DNA from: Streptomyces tropicalis
GTDB taxonomy: Bacteria > Actinomycetota > Actinomycetes > Streptomycetales > Streptomycetaceae
Direction of reading: 5' to 3'
Assembly (NCBI RefSeq): GCF_029269835.1
Contig: NZ_JARJBB010000003.1
Span: 186,001 to 250,000, forward strand
Length of the DNA stretch: 64,000 nt
Both the position numbers and the translations under genes were made by a program. Positions within the stretch are counted from its first letter, which is position 1; the number at the start of each line of letters is the position of its first letter. Positions 16,738 through 25,172 of the stretch are shown here, in pieces. The notes beneath the pieces are model-generated. The model had not been told where the DNA came from. It saw nothing but the letters and a program-made list of their open reading frames with translations, and did not search any database.

Positions 16738-17156
16738 GGTCCCCTCCTCCGGGCTGCCGCCCGCCTCTTCGCCTCTCGTGCCGGTCCCGGCCCGCCCCGC
16801 CGGACCACCGTGCACCCGTCCGGCCGTACCGCCGCGACGTCCCGCCCGCCTCCCCGGCCCTCGCCGGTGCGGTGTGACGGGGGTATGGCCCCGCCGCCCG
16901 GCTCCGAACCTCCGCCGGTGCGCCTTCAGAGCAACATTTGAGGTTCGCGGCCCGGGCCTTCGGCGGCCCGCGTGCTCCCCGGGCTCCGCGTGCTCGGCGA
17001 CCGGGGCGCGCCGGGGACGGCCTGACGTGGTGGCGACGCCGCCCCCGACGGCCCGCGCCGCCGCGGCCGGGCGGGGCCCGGTGGGGTGCCGTCGGCACCA
17101 GGAGGTACGCGGGCGTCCCGCCCGCCGTTCAGGCGGCGGGCGAAGAGGCCGGCGTG
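16738..17156. other. Intergenic region upstream of the DUF692 gene
   Basis: A 419-base gap between two minus-strand genes. An AT-richer island at about 16925-16948 stands out in very GC-rich sequence and is a possible promoter region for the DUF692 gene, though I cannot assign -10/-35 boxes. A terminator hairpin is at 17119-17142. I looked for a short cysteine-containing precursor peptide here in all frames and found none with a convincing ribosome site. Confidence 0.5.
17119..17142 (-). terminator. Hairpin downstream of the PTH2-like gene
   Basis: CGCCCGCCG and CGGCGGGCG form a perfect 9-bp stem around a 6-base loop, 15 bases past the stop of the PTH2-like gene. There is no U tract. It probably isolates that gene from the DUF692 group. 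Confidence 0.55.
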
Positions 17157-17897
17157 TCAGCGGGAGGCGAAGCCGCTCCGGTGGCGCAGGGCCGGATGGT
17201 CGGCGACCACCGTGCAGGAGCCGGGGGCGATCTCGGTGAAGCCGGCGTCGCGCACCAGCGGCAGCCCGCTGTCGCGCAGCCGGCCCCAGAGGTCGCGCCC
17301 GGCGGTGCGGACGGCCAGCGGGAAACCGGCGTCGCGCCAGTCGGCGCGCTCCTCGTCCGACAGCTCCCACCAGGCGAGCTGCGCGGCGTGCCCGGCCTGG
17401 GCCATCGCCTTCCCGGCGGACATGTCGAGGCCGGGGCTCATCCAGAGCACGGGCGTGTCCGGGCCGGCCGGGGCGGGCGGCTCCGGGTCGTCGAGGTCGG
17501 TGCCGGAGACCTGGAGCTTCGCCAGTTCCTTCGGCCAGCCGTCCAGGGGGACCGGAGGGAAGACCCGGACCTCGGCGGACGCGCCGCTGACCGTGATGCC
17601 GGGCAGCGCCTCGGCCCGCCGCCACTCGGCGCCCCGGGCCCGCCGCACCACCTTCCGGATCCGGGCGTCCTGCCAGTCCCGCACGGCCTGCGCCCATTCA
17701 CCGTCGCCGAGCGCCCGGTCGTCGCCGAGCAGGACCAGCACCGCCCGGGCCGCGGTCTCCAGCGCGTCGGTGCGGGCGGGGGGAGCGGCCCGCTCGATGC
17801 GCACGACCAGCGGCAGCACGAACTGCGGCGCCTCGTCCCGGCGGCCGGGCTCGGAACGGAAGGGGCTGTCGCCGGGGGGCGTGGGGTGGTGACTCAC
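17157..17897 (-). CDS. Peptidyl-tRNA hydrolase 2 (PTH2)-like protein
   Basis: 246 residues. The second half carries the PTH2 signature, a methionine/lysine start of strand and helix followed by [20 protein letters not shown] (about 165-184). The first ~25 residues are disordered, and residues 25-150 form an N-terminal extension not present in the ~120-residue archaeal/eukaryotic enzymes. PTH2 enzymes release tRNA from peptidyl-tRNA. Streptomyces also have the classical Pth, so this protein may do something else. It stands alone between two terminator-like elements, with the polysaccharide deacetylase gene upstream on the same strand. I assign the fold with fair confidence, the activity with less. 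Confidence 0.75.
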   Translation of the reverse strand: MSHHPTPPGDSPFRSEPGRRDEAPQFVLPLVVRIERAAPPARTDALETAARAVLVLLGDDRALGDGEWAQAVRDWQDARIRKVVRRARGAEWRRAEALPGITVSGASAEVRVFPPVPLDGWPKELAKLQVSGTDLDDPEPPAPAGPDTPVLWMSPGLDMSAGKAMAQAGHAAQLAWWELSDEERADWRDAGFPLAVRTAGRDLWGRLRDSGLPLVRDAGFTEIAPGSCTVVADHPALRHRSGFASR

Positions 17898-17963
17898 GGG
17901 AGCCCACCCTAAGGGGCGGACGGGAGACCGCCGTCGCCGGCGGTGTCCGTCCTGCTCCGGCGG

Positions 17964-18845
17964 TCAGGACCGGTCGTTCGTCTCGCTGATCAGGTCGGAG
18001 ACCTTCACCAGGCGGTAGCCCCGCCTGCGCAGCTCCGGCACGACCGTCCGCACGACCCGTTCGGTGGTGGGGGCGGCGCTGCGCGTGCAGTGCATGACCA
18101 CGACCGAACCGGGCCGCACGCCGTCGAGCACCTGCCGCACCACGGCGTCCGCGTCGGTCGCGAACGCGTCGCCGCTGATCACGTCCCACTGCACGGCCGT
18201 GACATGGAGGCCGTCGAGCGCGCGCAGCGCGGCCTTGTCGTAACAGCCGCCGGGGAAACGGAAGTACGGCATCGGGTGCGGGACGCCCGCCTTGCGGAGC
18301 GCGCTGTACGCACGCTCCACGTCGGAGCGCATGCGGCCGGCGGACACCCTCGGCAGCCCGTAGCAGTTGCCGGTGAAGGCGTAGTGGCTGTAGGAGTGGT
18401 TGGCGAGTTCGAAGAGCGGGTCGCTGCCGATGGAGCGGGCCTCGTCCGGGTACTCGTCGGCCCACCGGCCGGTCATGAACACGGTGGCGGGCACCCGCAG
18501 CTCACGCAGGGTCGCGATGAGGGCGGGATTGTCGAAGTGCTCACCACGCGCCGCCCGCGGGCCCTCGTCCGCGGTCATGTCCGCGTCGAAGGTGAGCGCG
18601 ACCGTCTTCCCCTTCGTCCGGGGGCCGTTGCTGAAGACCGGCGTGAGACCGCCGGGTCCCGGGGCCAGGGAGGGGGTGCCGGACGGCGTCGGGCTCGCCG
18701 GGACCGAGGACGCCGGGGCGGGGGCCGGGGCCGGGCGCCCCGGACGGGAGGCCGACGTGGTGCCGCAGGCGGCGAGAGCGGCGCCGAGAATGCACGCAGC
18801 GACGGCGCCCCGAGCAAGTCGTACGTGTCTTACTGGTGAGATCAC
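17964..18845 (-). CDS. Polysaccharide deacetylase lipoprotein (NodB domain)
   Basis: 293 residues. A signal peptide ends in a lipobox (ALAACG, acylated cysteine at about 27), followed by a ~45-residue Pro/Ala/Ser linker and a NodB domain. The domain motifs are present in order: TFDADMT (catalytic base and first metal aspartate), HSYSH (two metal histidines), RFPGG and VVMHC near the end. Such enzymes remove acetyl groups from cell-wall or exopolysaccharide GlcNAc with a bound metal, outside the membrane. VALTFDADMTAD has Asp-Ala-Asp where many have Asp-Asp, a common variant. ATG 18845 gives the complete signal peptide. Confidence 0.88.
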   Translation of the reverse strand: MISPVRHVRLARGAVAACILGAALAACGTTSASRPGRPAPAPAPASSVPASPTPSGTPSLAPGPGGLTPVFSNGPRTKGKTVALTFDADMTADEGPRAARGEHFDNPALIATLRELRVPATVFMTGRWADEYPDEARSIGSDPLFELANHSYSHYAFTGNCYGLPRVSAGRMRSDVERAYSALRKAGVPHPMPYFRFPGGCYDKAALRALDGLHVTAVQWDVISGDAFATDADAVVRQVLDGVRPGSVVVMHCTRSAAPTTERVVRTVVPELRRRGYRLVKVSDLISETNDRS

Positions 18846-18925
18846 CGGACGAATCTAGGACCCCTGCCGGTCATATGAACGGCGGCATGGCCGCGCGGTC
18901 ACCCGCCCGGCAGGCAGAAACGGTC

Positions 18926-19489
18926 TCAGCGGCCGTACCGTCCCGTCAGGGTGCCCAGGGCCAGGGCGTGGCCGTTCACGGCCCTGCGGAGGTCGTCCGC
19001 CGTGGCGCCGGAGGGCGGTGCGAGCCGCCGGTCGACGGCGTACACCGTGAAGACGTAGTGGTGCGGGGCGCCCATGGGCGGGCAGGGGCCGCTGTAACCG
19101 GCCTTCGTGAAGCTGTTGCGGCCCTGGACGGCTCCCGGCGGGGCCTGGCCGGGGAGCAGGCGCGTGGTGTGCGGGTCCATGTTCCACACCAGCCAGTGCG
19201 CGAACGGGCCGCGTGCGGCGTCGGGGTCCTCCACGAGCAGCACCAGGGAGGCGGTGTGCGCGGGGACGCCGGAGAGGGCCAGCGGCGGTGACACGTCCTC
19301 GCCGTCGCAGGTGTACCGGCGGGGGATCGTGCCGCCGTCGCGGAAGGCCGTGCTGGACAGGGCGATGTGCCGGGAGGCGGTGGGCGTGGGCACGCCTCCG
19401 CCGCCCTGCCCGCTGCCGCACGACGCGACCACCCCGAACACCGTCACCGCGGTCGCGGCGAGGCCCGCGACGAGAACCCGTCTGCGCAT
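18926..19489 (-). CDS. YbhB/YbcL-type PEBP lipoprotein
   Basis: 187 residues. The signal peptide ends in a lipobox-like VVASCG. The rest is a phosphatidylethanolamine-binding-protein fold of the bacterial YbhB/YbcL type: IPRRYTCDGEDVSPPLALSGVP, LVLLVEDPDAARGPFAHWLVWNM and YSGPCPPMGAPHHYVFTVYAVD are the usual ligand-pocket segments. The role in bacteria is not settled; no kinase-inhibitor activity should be assumed. ATG 19489 opens MRRRVLVAGL, an exported-protein N-terminus. It is monocistronic, between the deacetylase and the slipin gene, all on the minus strand. Confidence 0.87.
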   Translation of the reverse strand: MRRRVLVAGLAATAVTVFGVVASCGSGQGGGGVPTPTASRHIALSSTAFRDGGTIPRRYTCDGEDVSPPLALSGVPAHTASLVLLVEDPDAARGPFAHWLVWNMDPHTTRLLPGQAPPGAVQGRNSFTKAGYSGPCPPMGAPHHYVFTVYAVDRRLAPPSGATADDLRRAVNGHALALGTLTGRYGR

Positions 19490-19780
19490 GTCTGGCACTC
19501 TAAGCTGTTTTCCGGGGGTCGGCCGGGGGTCGCGCACGTCCCGTCTCCGACGTCCGGATCGCCCCTGGACGGGCAGAGTCCGACGAGCCCGTCCCCTGTG
19601 CCGCGGGCCGCGACCGGCATTCCGCATCGCGTTCGCTGCTCCGGCCGGGTACGACACCGCGTGCAGCCCGGACCGCCCTCGCGGCACCGGGCGTGCGGCT
19701 CCCTCCCGCCGTCACTCCGATGCCCCGGTGCCCCGGCGGGCCCAGGGCACCGGCCGCCGGGGCGCAGCGGGTGGCGGTCG

Positions 19781-20971
19781 CTACGTCAGGTGGGTGACCG
19801 TCGGCCGCGGCGCGGCCTCGGGCACGTCGCCCGGGTCGTCCGCGTCCGCCCGGCGCGTGGCGGCGACCGGGGGAGCAGCGGCGGTCGGGGAGGCGGCGGT
19901 GACCGGGGGCGTGGCGGTGACCGGGGGCACGCCCGGCGGCACCGTCCCGTCACCGGGCGCCCCGGTCGGCGGCGGGTTCCCGGCCTGGAGCGCCTCGGAC
20001 GGTTGCGGTGTCCCGGTCCGCGCCGCCTCCGGTGGCGGCAGCGTCCCGGCCCGGGCCGCCTCGTTCGGCGGCAGGCTCCCGGCCGGGGCCGCCTCGGACG
20101 ACGGTGGCTGCCCGGCGGCGCGGGGCGGCTCGACGGCCGTGGGCTGCGCCGCGCCGCGGGAGGCGGCGGCCGCGCGCCGCGCGGCCGCCCGGGCCACCTC
20201 CGGCTCCGTCGGCTGCTGCGCCTTCTCCAGGAAGCGCAGCAGCTCGACCGGGAAGGGCAGCACCAGCGTGGAGTTCTTCTCCGCGGCGACGGCGACCACC
20301 GTCTGCAGCAGCCGCAGCTGCAGCGCAGCCGGGGTGTCCTCCATCTGCTGGGCCGCCTCGGCCAGCTTCCTCGACGCCTGCAGTTCGGCGTCCGCGTTGA
20401 TGATCCGGGCACGGCGCTCCCGGTCCGCCTCGGCCTGCCGGGCCATGGACCGCTTCATCGTGTCCGGCAGCGACACGTCCTTGATCTCGACGCGGTCGAT
20501 CTGCACGCCCCAGCCGACGGCCGGGCTGTCGATCATCAGCTCCAGGCCCTGGTTCAGCTTCTCCCGGTTGGACAGCAGGTCGTCCAGATCGCTCTTGCCG
20601 ATGATCGAGCGCAGGGACGTCTGTGCCATCTGGGAGACCGCGAACTTGTAGTCCTCCACCCGGATCAGCGCGTTCGCCGCGTCGACGACCCGGAAGTAGA
20701 CGACCGCGTCCACCCGCACCGTCACGTTGTCCCGGGTGATGCCCTCCTGGGCGGGGATCGGGAGCGTGACGATCTGCATGTTGACCTTGTAGAGCCGGTC
20801 CGCGAACGGAATGATCATCGCCAGGCCGGGCTGCCGCTCGTCACCGGTCAGCCGGCCGAGCCGGAAGACGACCCCGCGTTCGTACTGTTTGACGATCCGC
20901 ACCGCCGCTGCCGCGTACACGAGTCCCGCGCACCCGGCGGCGATCACCGCGGTCAGCAATTCCTGAAGCAT
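19781..20971 (-). CDS. Slipin (SPFH/band 7 family protein) with long Pro/Ala-rich tail
   Basis: 396 residues. A single N-terminal membrane segment (about 3-25) is followed by an SPFH domain: VKQYERGVVFRLGRL, PGLAMIIPFADRLYKVNMQ, then VQIDRVEIKDVSLPDTMKRSM and a coiled AEADRERRARIINADAELQAS stretch to about 250. Residues 255-396 are low-complexity Pro/Ala with imperfect repeats of the type PPxEAARxGTxPP, about twice as long as the tail of ordinary slipins. Slipins form membrane-bound oligomers that scaffold lipid microdomains. No NfeD partner gene is adjacent. The gene lies immediately downstream of the frameshifted SulP gene on the same strand. Confidence 0.9.
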   Translation of the reverse strand: MLQELLTAVIAAGCAGLVYAAAAVRIVKQYERGVVFRLGRLTGDERQPGLAMIIPFADRLYKVNMQIVTLPIPAQEGITRDNVTVRVDAVVYFRVVDAANALIRVEDYKFAVSQMAQTSLRSIIGKSDLDDLLSNREKLNQGLELMIDSPAVGWGVQIDRVEIKDVSLPDTMKRSMARQAEADRERRARIINADAELQASRKLAEAAQQMEDTPAALQLRLLQTVVAVAAEKNSTLVLPFPVELLRFLEKAQQPTEPEVARAAARRAAAASRGAAQPTAVEPPRAAGQPPSSEAAPAGSLPPNEAARAGTLPPPEAARTGTPQPSEALQAGNPPPTGAPGDGTVPPGVPPVTATPPVTAASPTAAAPPVAATRRADADDPGDVPEAAPRPTVTHLT

Positions 20972-21135
20972 GACGACGACCCCTCGTCAGCCGCTTCCGC
21001 GCTTTTGCGCCTCTTTCAAACGATATGCCCGGTCCGAGAGTGCGGTCGAGGCCGGGGTGGCGCTGCACGGAGCGGCCCCCGCCGGGCCCCCGCGTGACGG
21101 GGGCCCGGCGAGGCCGGCCAGATGCGGGGAGGAGG

Positions 21136-22604
21136 TCAGAGCGCGGTCGTCCGCACCGCGGCGGTGCCGGTCGCGCCGTGGCGCTCGGCCCAGTTCTCCA
21201 GGGCGGTGCGGCAGGCGTGGTCCAGGTGGTGCAGTCCGGACAGGTCCAGCTCGACGGGGGGTCCCGGGGCAGTGACTCCAGGCTGTCGAGGATCTTCGGC
21301 AGCCGCAGGAAGGTCGCGTTGCCCCACAGGAGCGCCCGGATCGGGCCCGCCCCCCTGTCGACGATCTCCAGCTTCAGATGCGAGGCCTCCCACGCGGTCT
21401 TGGCGACCGACAGGGCGAGGCCGATCAGGACCCCCTCGAACATGTTCACCGCGACGATGGACACGGCCGTGGCCACCAGGATCAGCGCTTCACCCCGGTG
21501 CTCCCGCCACAGCTGCGCCATCTGCCGGAAGGGGATCAGCTTCCAGCCCGCGTGGACGAGGACACCGGCCAGGGCCGGCAGGGGTATCAGGGCCAGGACC
21601 TGGGGCAGCAGGGCCGCGAAGAGCAGCAGCCACACCCCGTGCAGCACCCGTGACGCCTTGGTGCGCGCCCCGGCCTGCACATTGGCGGAACTGCGCACGA
21701 TCACCGCCGTCATCGGCAGCGCCCCGAGCAGACCGCACAGCGTGTTGCCCGCGCCCTGCGCCATCAGCTCCTTGTCGTACGCGGTGCGCGGACCGTCGTG
21801 CAGCCGGTCCACGGCCGCCGCGCTGAACAGGCTCTCCGCCGAGGCGATGAGGGCGAAGGCGACGATCGTGCCGAGGATCGCCGGATCGGCCAGGACGCCG
21901 AACGCCTCGCCCCCCGGGAGCCGGACCGCGTCGAACAGGCCCCGCACCTCCGCGGTGGCCACCGGCAGGTCCAGGGCGTGCGCGGCGAGCGAGGCCGGCA
22001 CCACCGCGGCCAGGGCGCCCGGCACGGCCCGGATCCGCCGCGGCAGCCGCCGCCACAGCACCAGCACCGCGACGGTGCCCGCGCCGACCGCCAGGGAGAC
22101 GAGGGCACCGGTGCTGCCGAGGACGTCGGCCACGGCGCCCGGCAGGCCCGCGATCTTCTCCGTGCCGGAGGCCGGTGCCTTCAGGCCCGCCGCCGAGTAG
22201 AGCTGGCCGGCGATGATCACCAGGCCGATGCCGGCCAGCATGCCCTCGACCACCGAGAGCGAGATGGCCCGGAACCAGCGCCCCCACTTCAGTGCGCCGA
22301 GGGCCAGCTGGATCAGGCCGGTGGCCAGCACGACGATGCCGAGCGCGGGCAGGCCGAAGGTGCGCACCGTCTCCAGCACCAGCACGGTCAGACCGGCGGC
22401 CGGCCCCGACACCTGGAGGCTGCTGCCCGGCAGCAGTCCGGTGACGACCCCGCCCACGATGCCGGTGACCAGGCCGAGTTCGGCCGGGACGCCGGAGGCG
22501 ACGGCCACGCCCACGCACAGCGGCAGGGCGACCAGGAAGACCACGAGCGAGGCGGCGACGTCCTGCCGCAGATGGGGGAGACGGCCGGTCACGGCGGCGC
22601 TCAC
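21136..22604 (-). pseudogene. SulP-family anion transporter with a one-base frameshift in the STAS domain
   Basis: The membrane part is intact: about 10-12 helices starting DVAASLVVFLVALPLCVGVAVASG, with GIVGGVVTGLLPGSSLQVSGP and the family's MTAVIVRSSANVQAGARTK. Just inside the C-terminal STAS domain, after LESLPRD, a run of six G (21256-21261, plus strand) breaks the frame. One extra base would restore PVELDLSGLHHLDHACRTAL and a stop at 21136, giving 489 residues. As written, the frame runs on to 20841 (587 residues) with nonsense sequence. The GTG start overlaps the carbonic anhydrase stop (GTGA), so the pair is translationally coupled. This suggests bicarbonate or another anion as substrate. 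It may be a sequencing error or a true lesion. Confidence 0.85.
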
Positions 22605-23179
22605 AGGGCCGTGAAGGAGTCGGTCTGCGGGCGGTGCGCCAGGACGGCGCCGGTGTGCACCTCGTAGTACCACCCGTGCAGCGTCAGCCGGCCGTCGGCC
22701 AGCTTGGCGGCGACGCAGGGGTACGAGCGCAGCCGCAGCAACTGGGCCAGGACGTGGCCCTGGACGCCCTCGGCGACGGCCGGGTCCCCGGCTCCGCCCT
22801 GCGGCCGGGGCGCGGCCCGGGTCAGCCAGTCCCGCACGGCGGGCACGGCGTCGAGGTCGTCGCCCCGCACGAGGGCGCCGACGGCACCGCAGTGCGAGTG
22901 GCCGCAGACGACGACGTCCCGGACGCCGAGCACCTCCACCGCGTACTCGATCGTGGCGGCCTCGCCGGTAGGACGGTCCGGGGCGTAGGGCGGGACGATG
23001 TTGCCCGCGGTGCGCAGCTCGAAGAGCTCGCCGGGGCGGGCGCCCGTGATCAGGGCCGGGACGACCCGGGAATCGGAGCAGGTGATGAACAGGACCTGGG
23101 GCGACTGGCCTTCGGCGAGCCGGGCGAACTCCTCAGGGCGCCGGCCGAACGTACGGGCGTTGTCGATGAGGGGCTGCAT
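22601..23179 (-). CDS. Beta-carbonic anhydrase
   Basis: 192 residues. It interconverts CO2 and bicarbonate with a zinc ion. The zinc ligands are plain: cysteine and aspartate in FITCSDSRVVP (about C34, D36), then histidine and cysteine in VVCGHSHCGAVGAL. The start ATG 23179 follows GGAGGAGACACC. It ends in a 4-base overlap with the SulP transporter start. A carbonic anhydrase coupled to SulP is a known arrangement for bicarbonate transport systems, which supports a CO2/bicarbonate role for the pair. Confidence 0.94.
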   Translation of the reverse strand: MQPLIDNARTFGRRPEEFARLAEGQSPQVLFITCSDSRVVPALITGARPGELFELRTAGNIVPPYAPDRPTGEAATIEYAVEVLGVRDVVVCGHSHCGAVGALVRGDDLDAVPAVRDWLTRAAPRPQGGAGDPAVAEGVQGHVLAQLLRLRSYPCVAAKLADGRLTLHGWYYEVHTGAVLAHRPQTDSFTAL

Positions 23180-23316
23180 GTCTGGTGTCTCCTCCTGGCG
23201 CGCCGTGGGGGCGCGTCGGGCTTGCACGACAGGGTGGGGGGAACTGGGCTGCCGCTCGGCGGGAGTGCCTGCCGCACGGCAGGGTGCGGTGCCGCCCGCG
23301 GGGGCGGCGGTGCGTG

Positions 23317-23712
23317 TCAGCAGCGGAAGACCTGGAGTGCGGCCGGGGTCCGGCCGGCCGGGGGTCCGGGCGTGCGGGAGGGGAGGGCGCCGGAGCCGGC
23401 CGCCTCGTGGGCGGCGGGACCGGCCGTCCGGGTGCTGCGCTCGGGCGCCTGCGGGGCGCAGTCGGCGGTGCGCTGCCGCTCGCGGGTGCGCAGGGGATGG
23501 GTGGGCGCCCCCGAGGGCCCGCAGTCATGGGGAGTCAGCTTCCCGTCGCACGGGGTCGCGGCGGCGGGATGGGTTCCGGTCGCGGTTCTGGCCTCGACAT
23601 GACGGGGTGTGTGCGCGGATGCGAAGGCCGGGGTCGCCGCGAGGAAGGGTAGGGAGAGCAGGAGGGCGGCGAGGAGGGCGAGCACGGTCCGGGCGGACCT
23701 GCCTCGGAACAT
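23317..23712 (-). CDS. Small secreted hypothetical protein
   Basis: 131 residues. It has a clear signal peptide (RTVLALLAALLLSLPFLAATPAFASA, split near AFA-SA), and the mature part is a disordered Thr/Pro/Ala/His-rich chain with four cysteines, one at the very C-terminus. I know no family. GGGAGG stands 6 bases before the ATG, and a promoter with TTGACC and TAGAGA boxes is directly upstream, so I regard it as a real gene. It faces the same way as the carbonic anhydrase but is 137 bases upstream with its own promoter. Confidence 0.68.
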   Translation of the reverse strand: MFRGRSARTVLALLAALLLSLPFLAATPAFASAHTPRHVEARTATGTHPAAATPCDGKLTPHDCGPSGAPTHPLRTRERQRTADCAPQAPERSTRTAGPAAHEAAGSGALPSRTPGPPAGRTPAALQVFRC

Positions 23713-23736
23713 GAGCCTCCCTTCGCGCGTTTCGCA

Positions 23737-23764
23737 TCTCTAGCGCAGGCCAATGAATGGTCAA
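23737..23764 (-). promoter_or_regulatory. Promoter of the small secreted protein, with 11-bp direct repeats
   Basis: On the minus strand TTGACC (23764-23759), 16 bases, then TAGAGA (23742-23737) form a housekeeping-type promoter. The predicted start is about 18 bases ahead of the start codon. The -35 box is part of an 11-base direct repeat: TTGACC at 23775-23770, again at 23764-23759, and TTGGCC one period further on. Spaced repeats of this kind often bind activators. Confidence 0.55.
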
Positions 23765-23787
23765 TGACTGGTCAAGAGATACGGTAG

Positions 23788-23809
23788 CCCTGCAAAGTTG
23801 TTTGCAGGG
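23788..23809. promoter_or_regulatory. Perfect inverted repeat upstream of the small secreted protein
   Basis: CCCTGCAAA and TTTGCAGGG flank the four bases GTTG. The repeat is AT-rich in its core and lies 13 bases upstream of the outermost TTGACC repeat. That suits a repressor or activator site better than a terminator. The binding protein is unknown. Confidence 0.5.
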
Positions 23810-23929
23810 TGAACTCCGCGTTTCGGGCCGAAGGCAGCCTCAAAAGTGAGGGTGGGATGGCGCGAACCGGCTCTTGATCAGCCCGCGCCGCTCGGGTATT
23901 GAGGGGTCGTCAGTGATCCCCGGCGATCC

Positions 23930-25051
23930 TCAGCGGCCCTCGGCGTCCTCGACGAGGCCCTTGGCGTCCCGGGCGAGCGCGGTGAGGCGGGATATCGCGC
24001 GGAAGTACTTCTTGCGGTAGCCGCCGTTCAGCATCTCCTCGCTGAACAGCCGGTCGAAGGGCAGTCCGGAGGCGAGGACGGGCACCTCGCGGTCGTACAG
24101 GCGGTCCGCGAGCACCACCAGGCGCAGCGCCGTCGACTGGTCCGGCACCGGCCCGACCTCCGTCAGGCACACCGCCGCGATCCCGTCGGTGAGCGCGCCG
24201 TACCGGCTCGGATGCACCTTGGCCAGGTGGTCCAGGAGGTGCGGGAAGTCGTCCAGCGTGGCGTTCTCCGTGGCGTACGCGGCCCGGGTGACCTGCTCCT
24301 GCGAGCAGGGGGCCGGGGCCTCGGGCAGGCCGCGGTGGCGGTAGTCCTCGCCGTCGATGCGCAGGGCGCGGAAGCGCGCCGCGAGGCCCTGGATCTCGCG
24401 CAGGAAGTCCGCGGCCGCGAAGCGGCCCTCGCCGAGCTTGCCCGGCAGCGTGTTGGAGGTCGCCGCGAGCGCCACGCCCGCGTCGACGAGCTTGCCGAGC
24501 AGCGTCGACACGAGGACCGTGTCGCCCGGGTCGTCCAGCTCGAACTCGTCGATGCACAGCAGCCGGTGGCCGGAGAGCGTCTCCACCGTCTTCTGGAAGC
24601 CGAGCGCGCCGACCAGGTTCGTCAGCTCCACGAACGTGCCGAACGCCTTGAGCGCGGGCTCGGCCGGGGTGGCGTGCCACAGGGAGGCGAGCAGGTGGGT
24701 CTTGCCGACGCCGTAGCCGCCGTCGAGGTACACCCCGCGCGGCCCGGACGGCGCCTTGGCGGCCCTGCCGCGGCCCTTGCCGAAGCCGAACAGGCCGCGC
24801 CGGCCGGAGCCGGAGGCGTGCGCGCCGCCGAGTCCGGCGGCGAAGTCCTCCAGGACGCCCACGGCCTCGGACTGGCTGGACTGCTCGGGGTCCGGGATGT
24901 ACGTGGCGAAGCGCACCGCGTCGAAGCGCGGCGGCGGCACCATCTCGGCGACGAGCCGGTCCGCGGGGACGTGCGGCTCGCGCGCGCACAGGGACAGCGG
25001 AGCCGAGTCGGCTATCGGACGGAGGCCGGAGGCGGCGGTGGAGGACGACAC
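23930..25051 (-). CDS. zapE: ZapE/AFG1-like AAA+ ATPase
   Basis: 373 residues. The AFG1-type P-loop ATPase has Walker A in YLDGGYGVGKTHLLASLWH (about 125-143) and Walker B in LLCIDEFELDDPGD. The FVELTNLVGALGF segment and the arginine-rich C-terminal subdomain ending RKKYFRAISRL also match. In proteobacteria ZapE acts on the division ring; in actinobacteria the role is not established. The GTG at 25051 (MSSSTAASGL) is the start that fits the divergent spacing; no strong ribosome site precedes it. A 20-residue Gly/Arg-rich insert sits just before the Walker A strand. It is divergent from the RibD-C gene. Confidence 0.88.
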   Translation of the reverse strand: MSSSTAASGLRPIADSAPLSLCAREPHVPADRLVAEMVPPPRFDAVRFATYIPDPEQSSQSEAVGVLEDFAAGLGGAHASGSGRRGLFGFGKGRGRAAKAPSGPRGVYLDGGYGVGKTHLLASLWHATPAEPALKAFGTFVELTNLVGALGFQKTVETLSGHRLLCIDEFELDDPGDTVLVSTLLGKLVDAGVALAATSNTLPGKLGEGRFAAADFLREIQGLAARFRALRIDGEDYRHRGLPEAPAPCSQEQVTRAAYATENATLDDFPHLLDHLAKVHPSRYGALTDGIAAVCLTEVGPVPDQSTALRLVVLADRLYDREVPVLASGLPFDRLFSEEMLNGGYRKKYFRAISRLTALARDAKGLVEDAEGR

Positions 25052-25172
25052 GGTTCCCCATGCTAAGTGCTGCGACCGGCGGGTCCGGCCGGGAAGGGCG
25101 CGCCGTACGGGCGCGGCGGGCCACCCGGGCCTGTCCCGCCGGCGTGCCGGGCCGCGTGGAACACTGCAGGTC

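Noticed and set aside
16738..17156. Precursor peptide gene for the DUF692 enzyme
   Set aside because: The only cysteine-bearing stretch (NLKCCSEG in a minus-strand frame) sits inside a GC-rich shadow frame without a ribosome site or a sensible start.
21136..21393. Separate 85-residue gene ending TALENWAERHG...
   Set aside because: Its second half is the displaced end of the SulP STAS domain and its first half is out-of-frame sequence, so it is part of the frameshifted gene.
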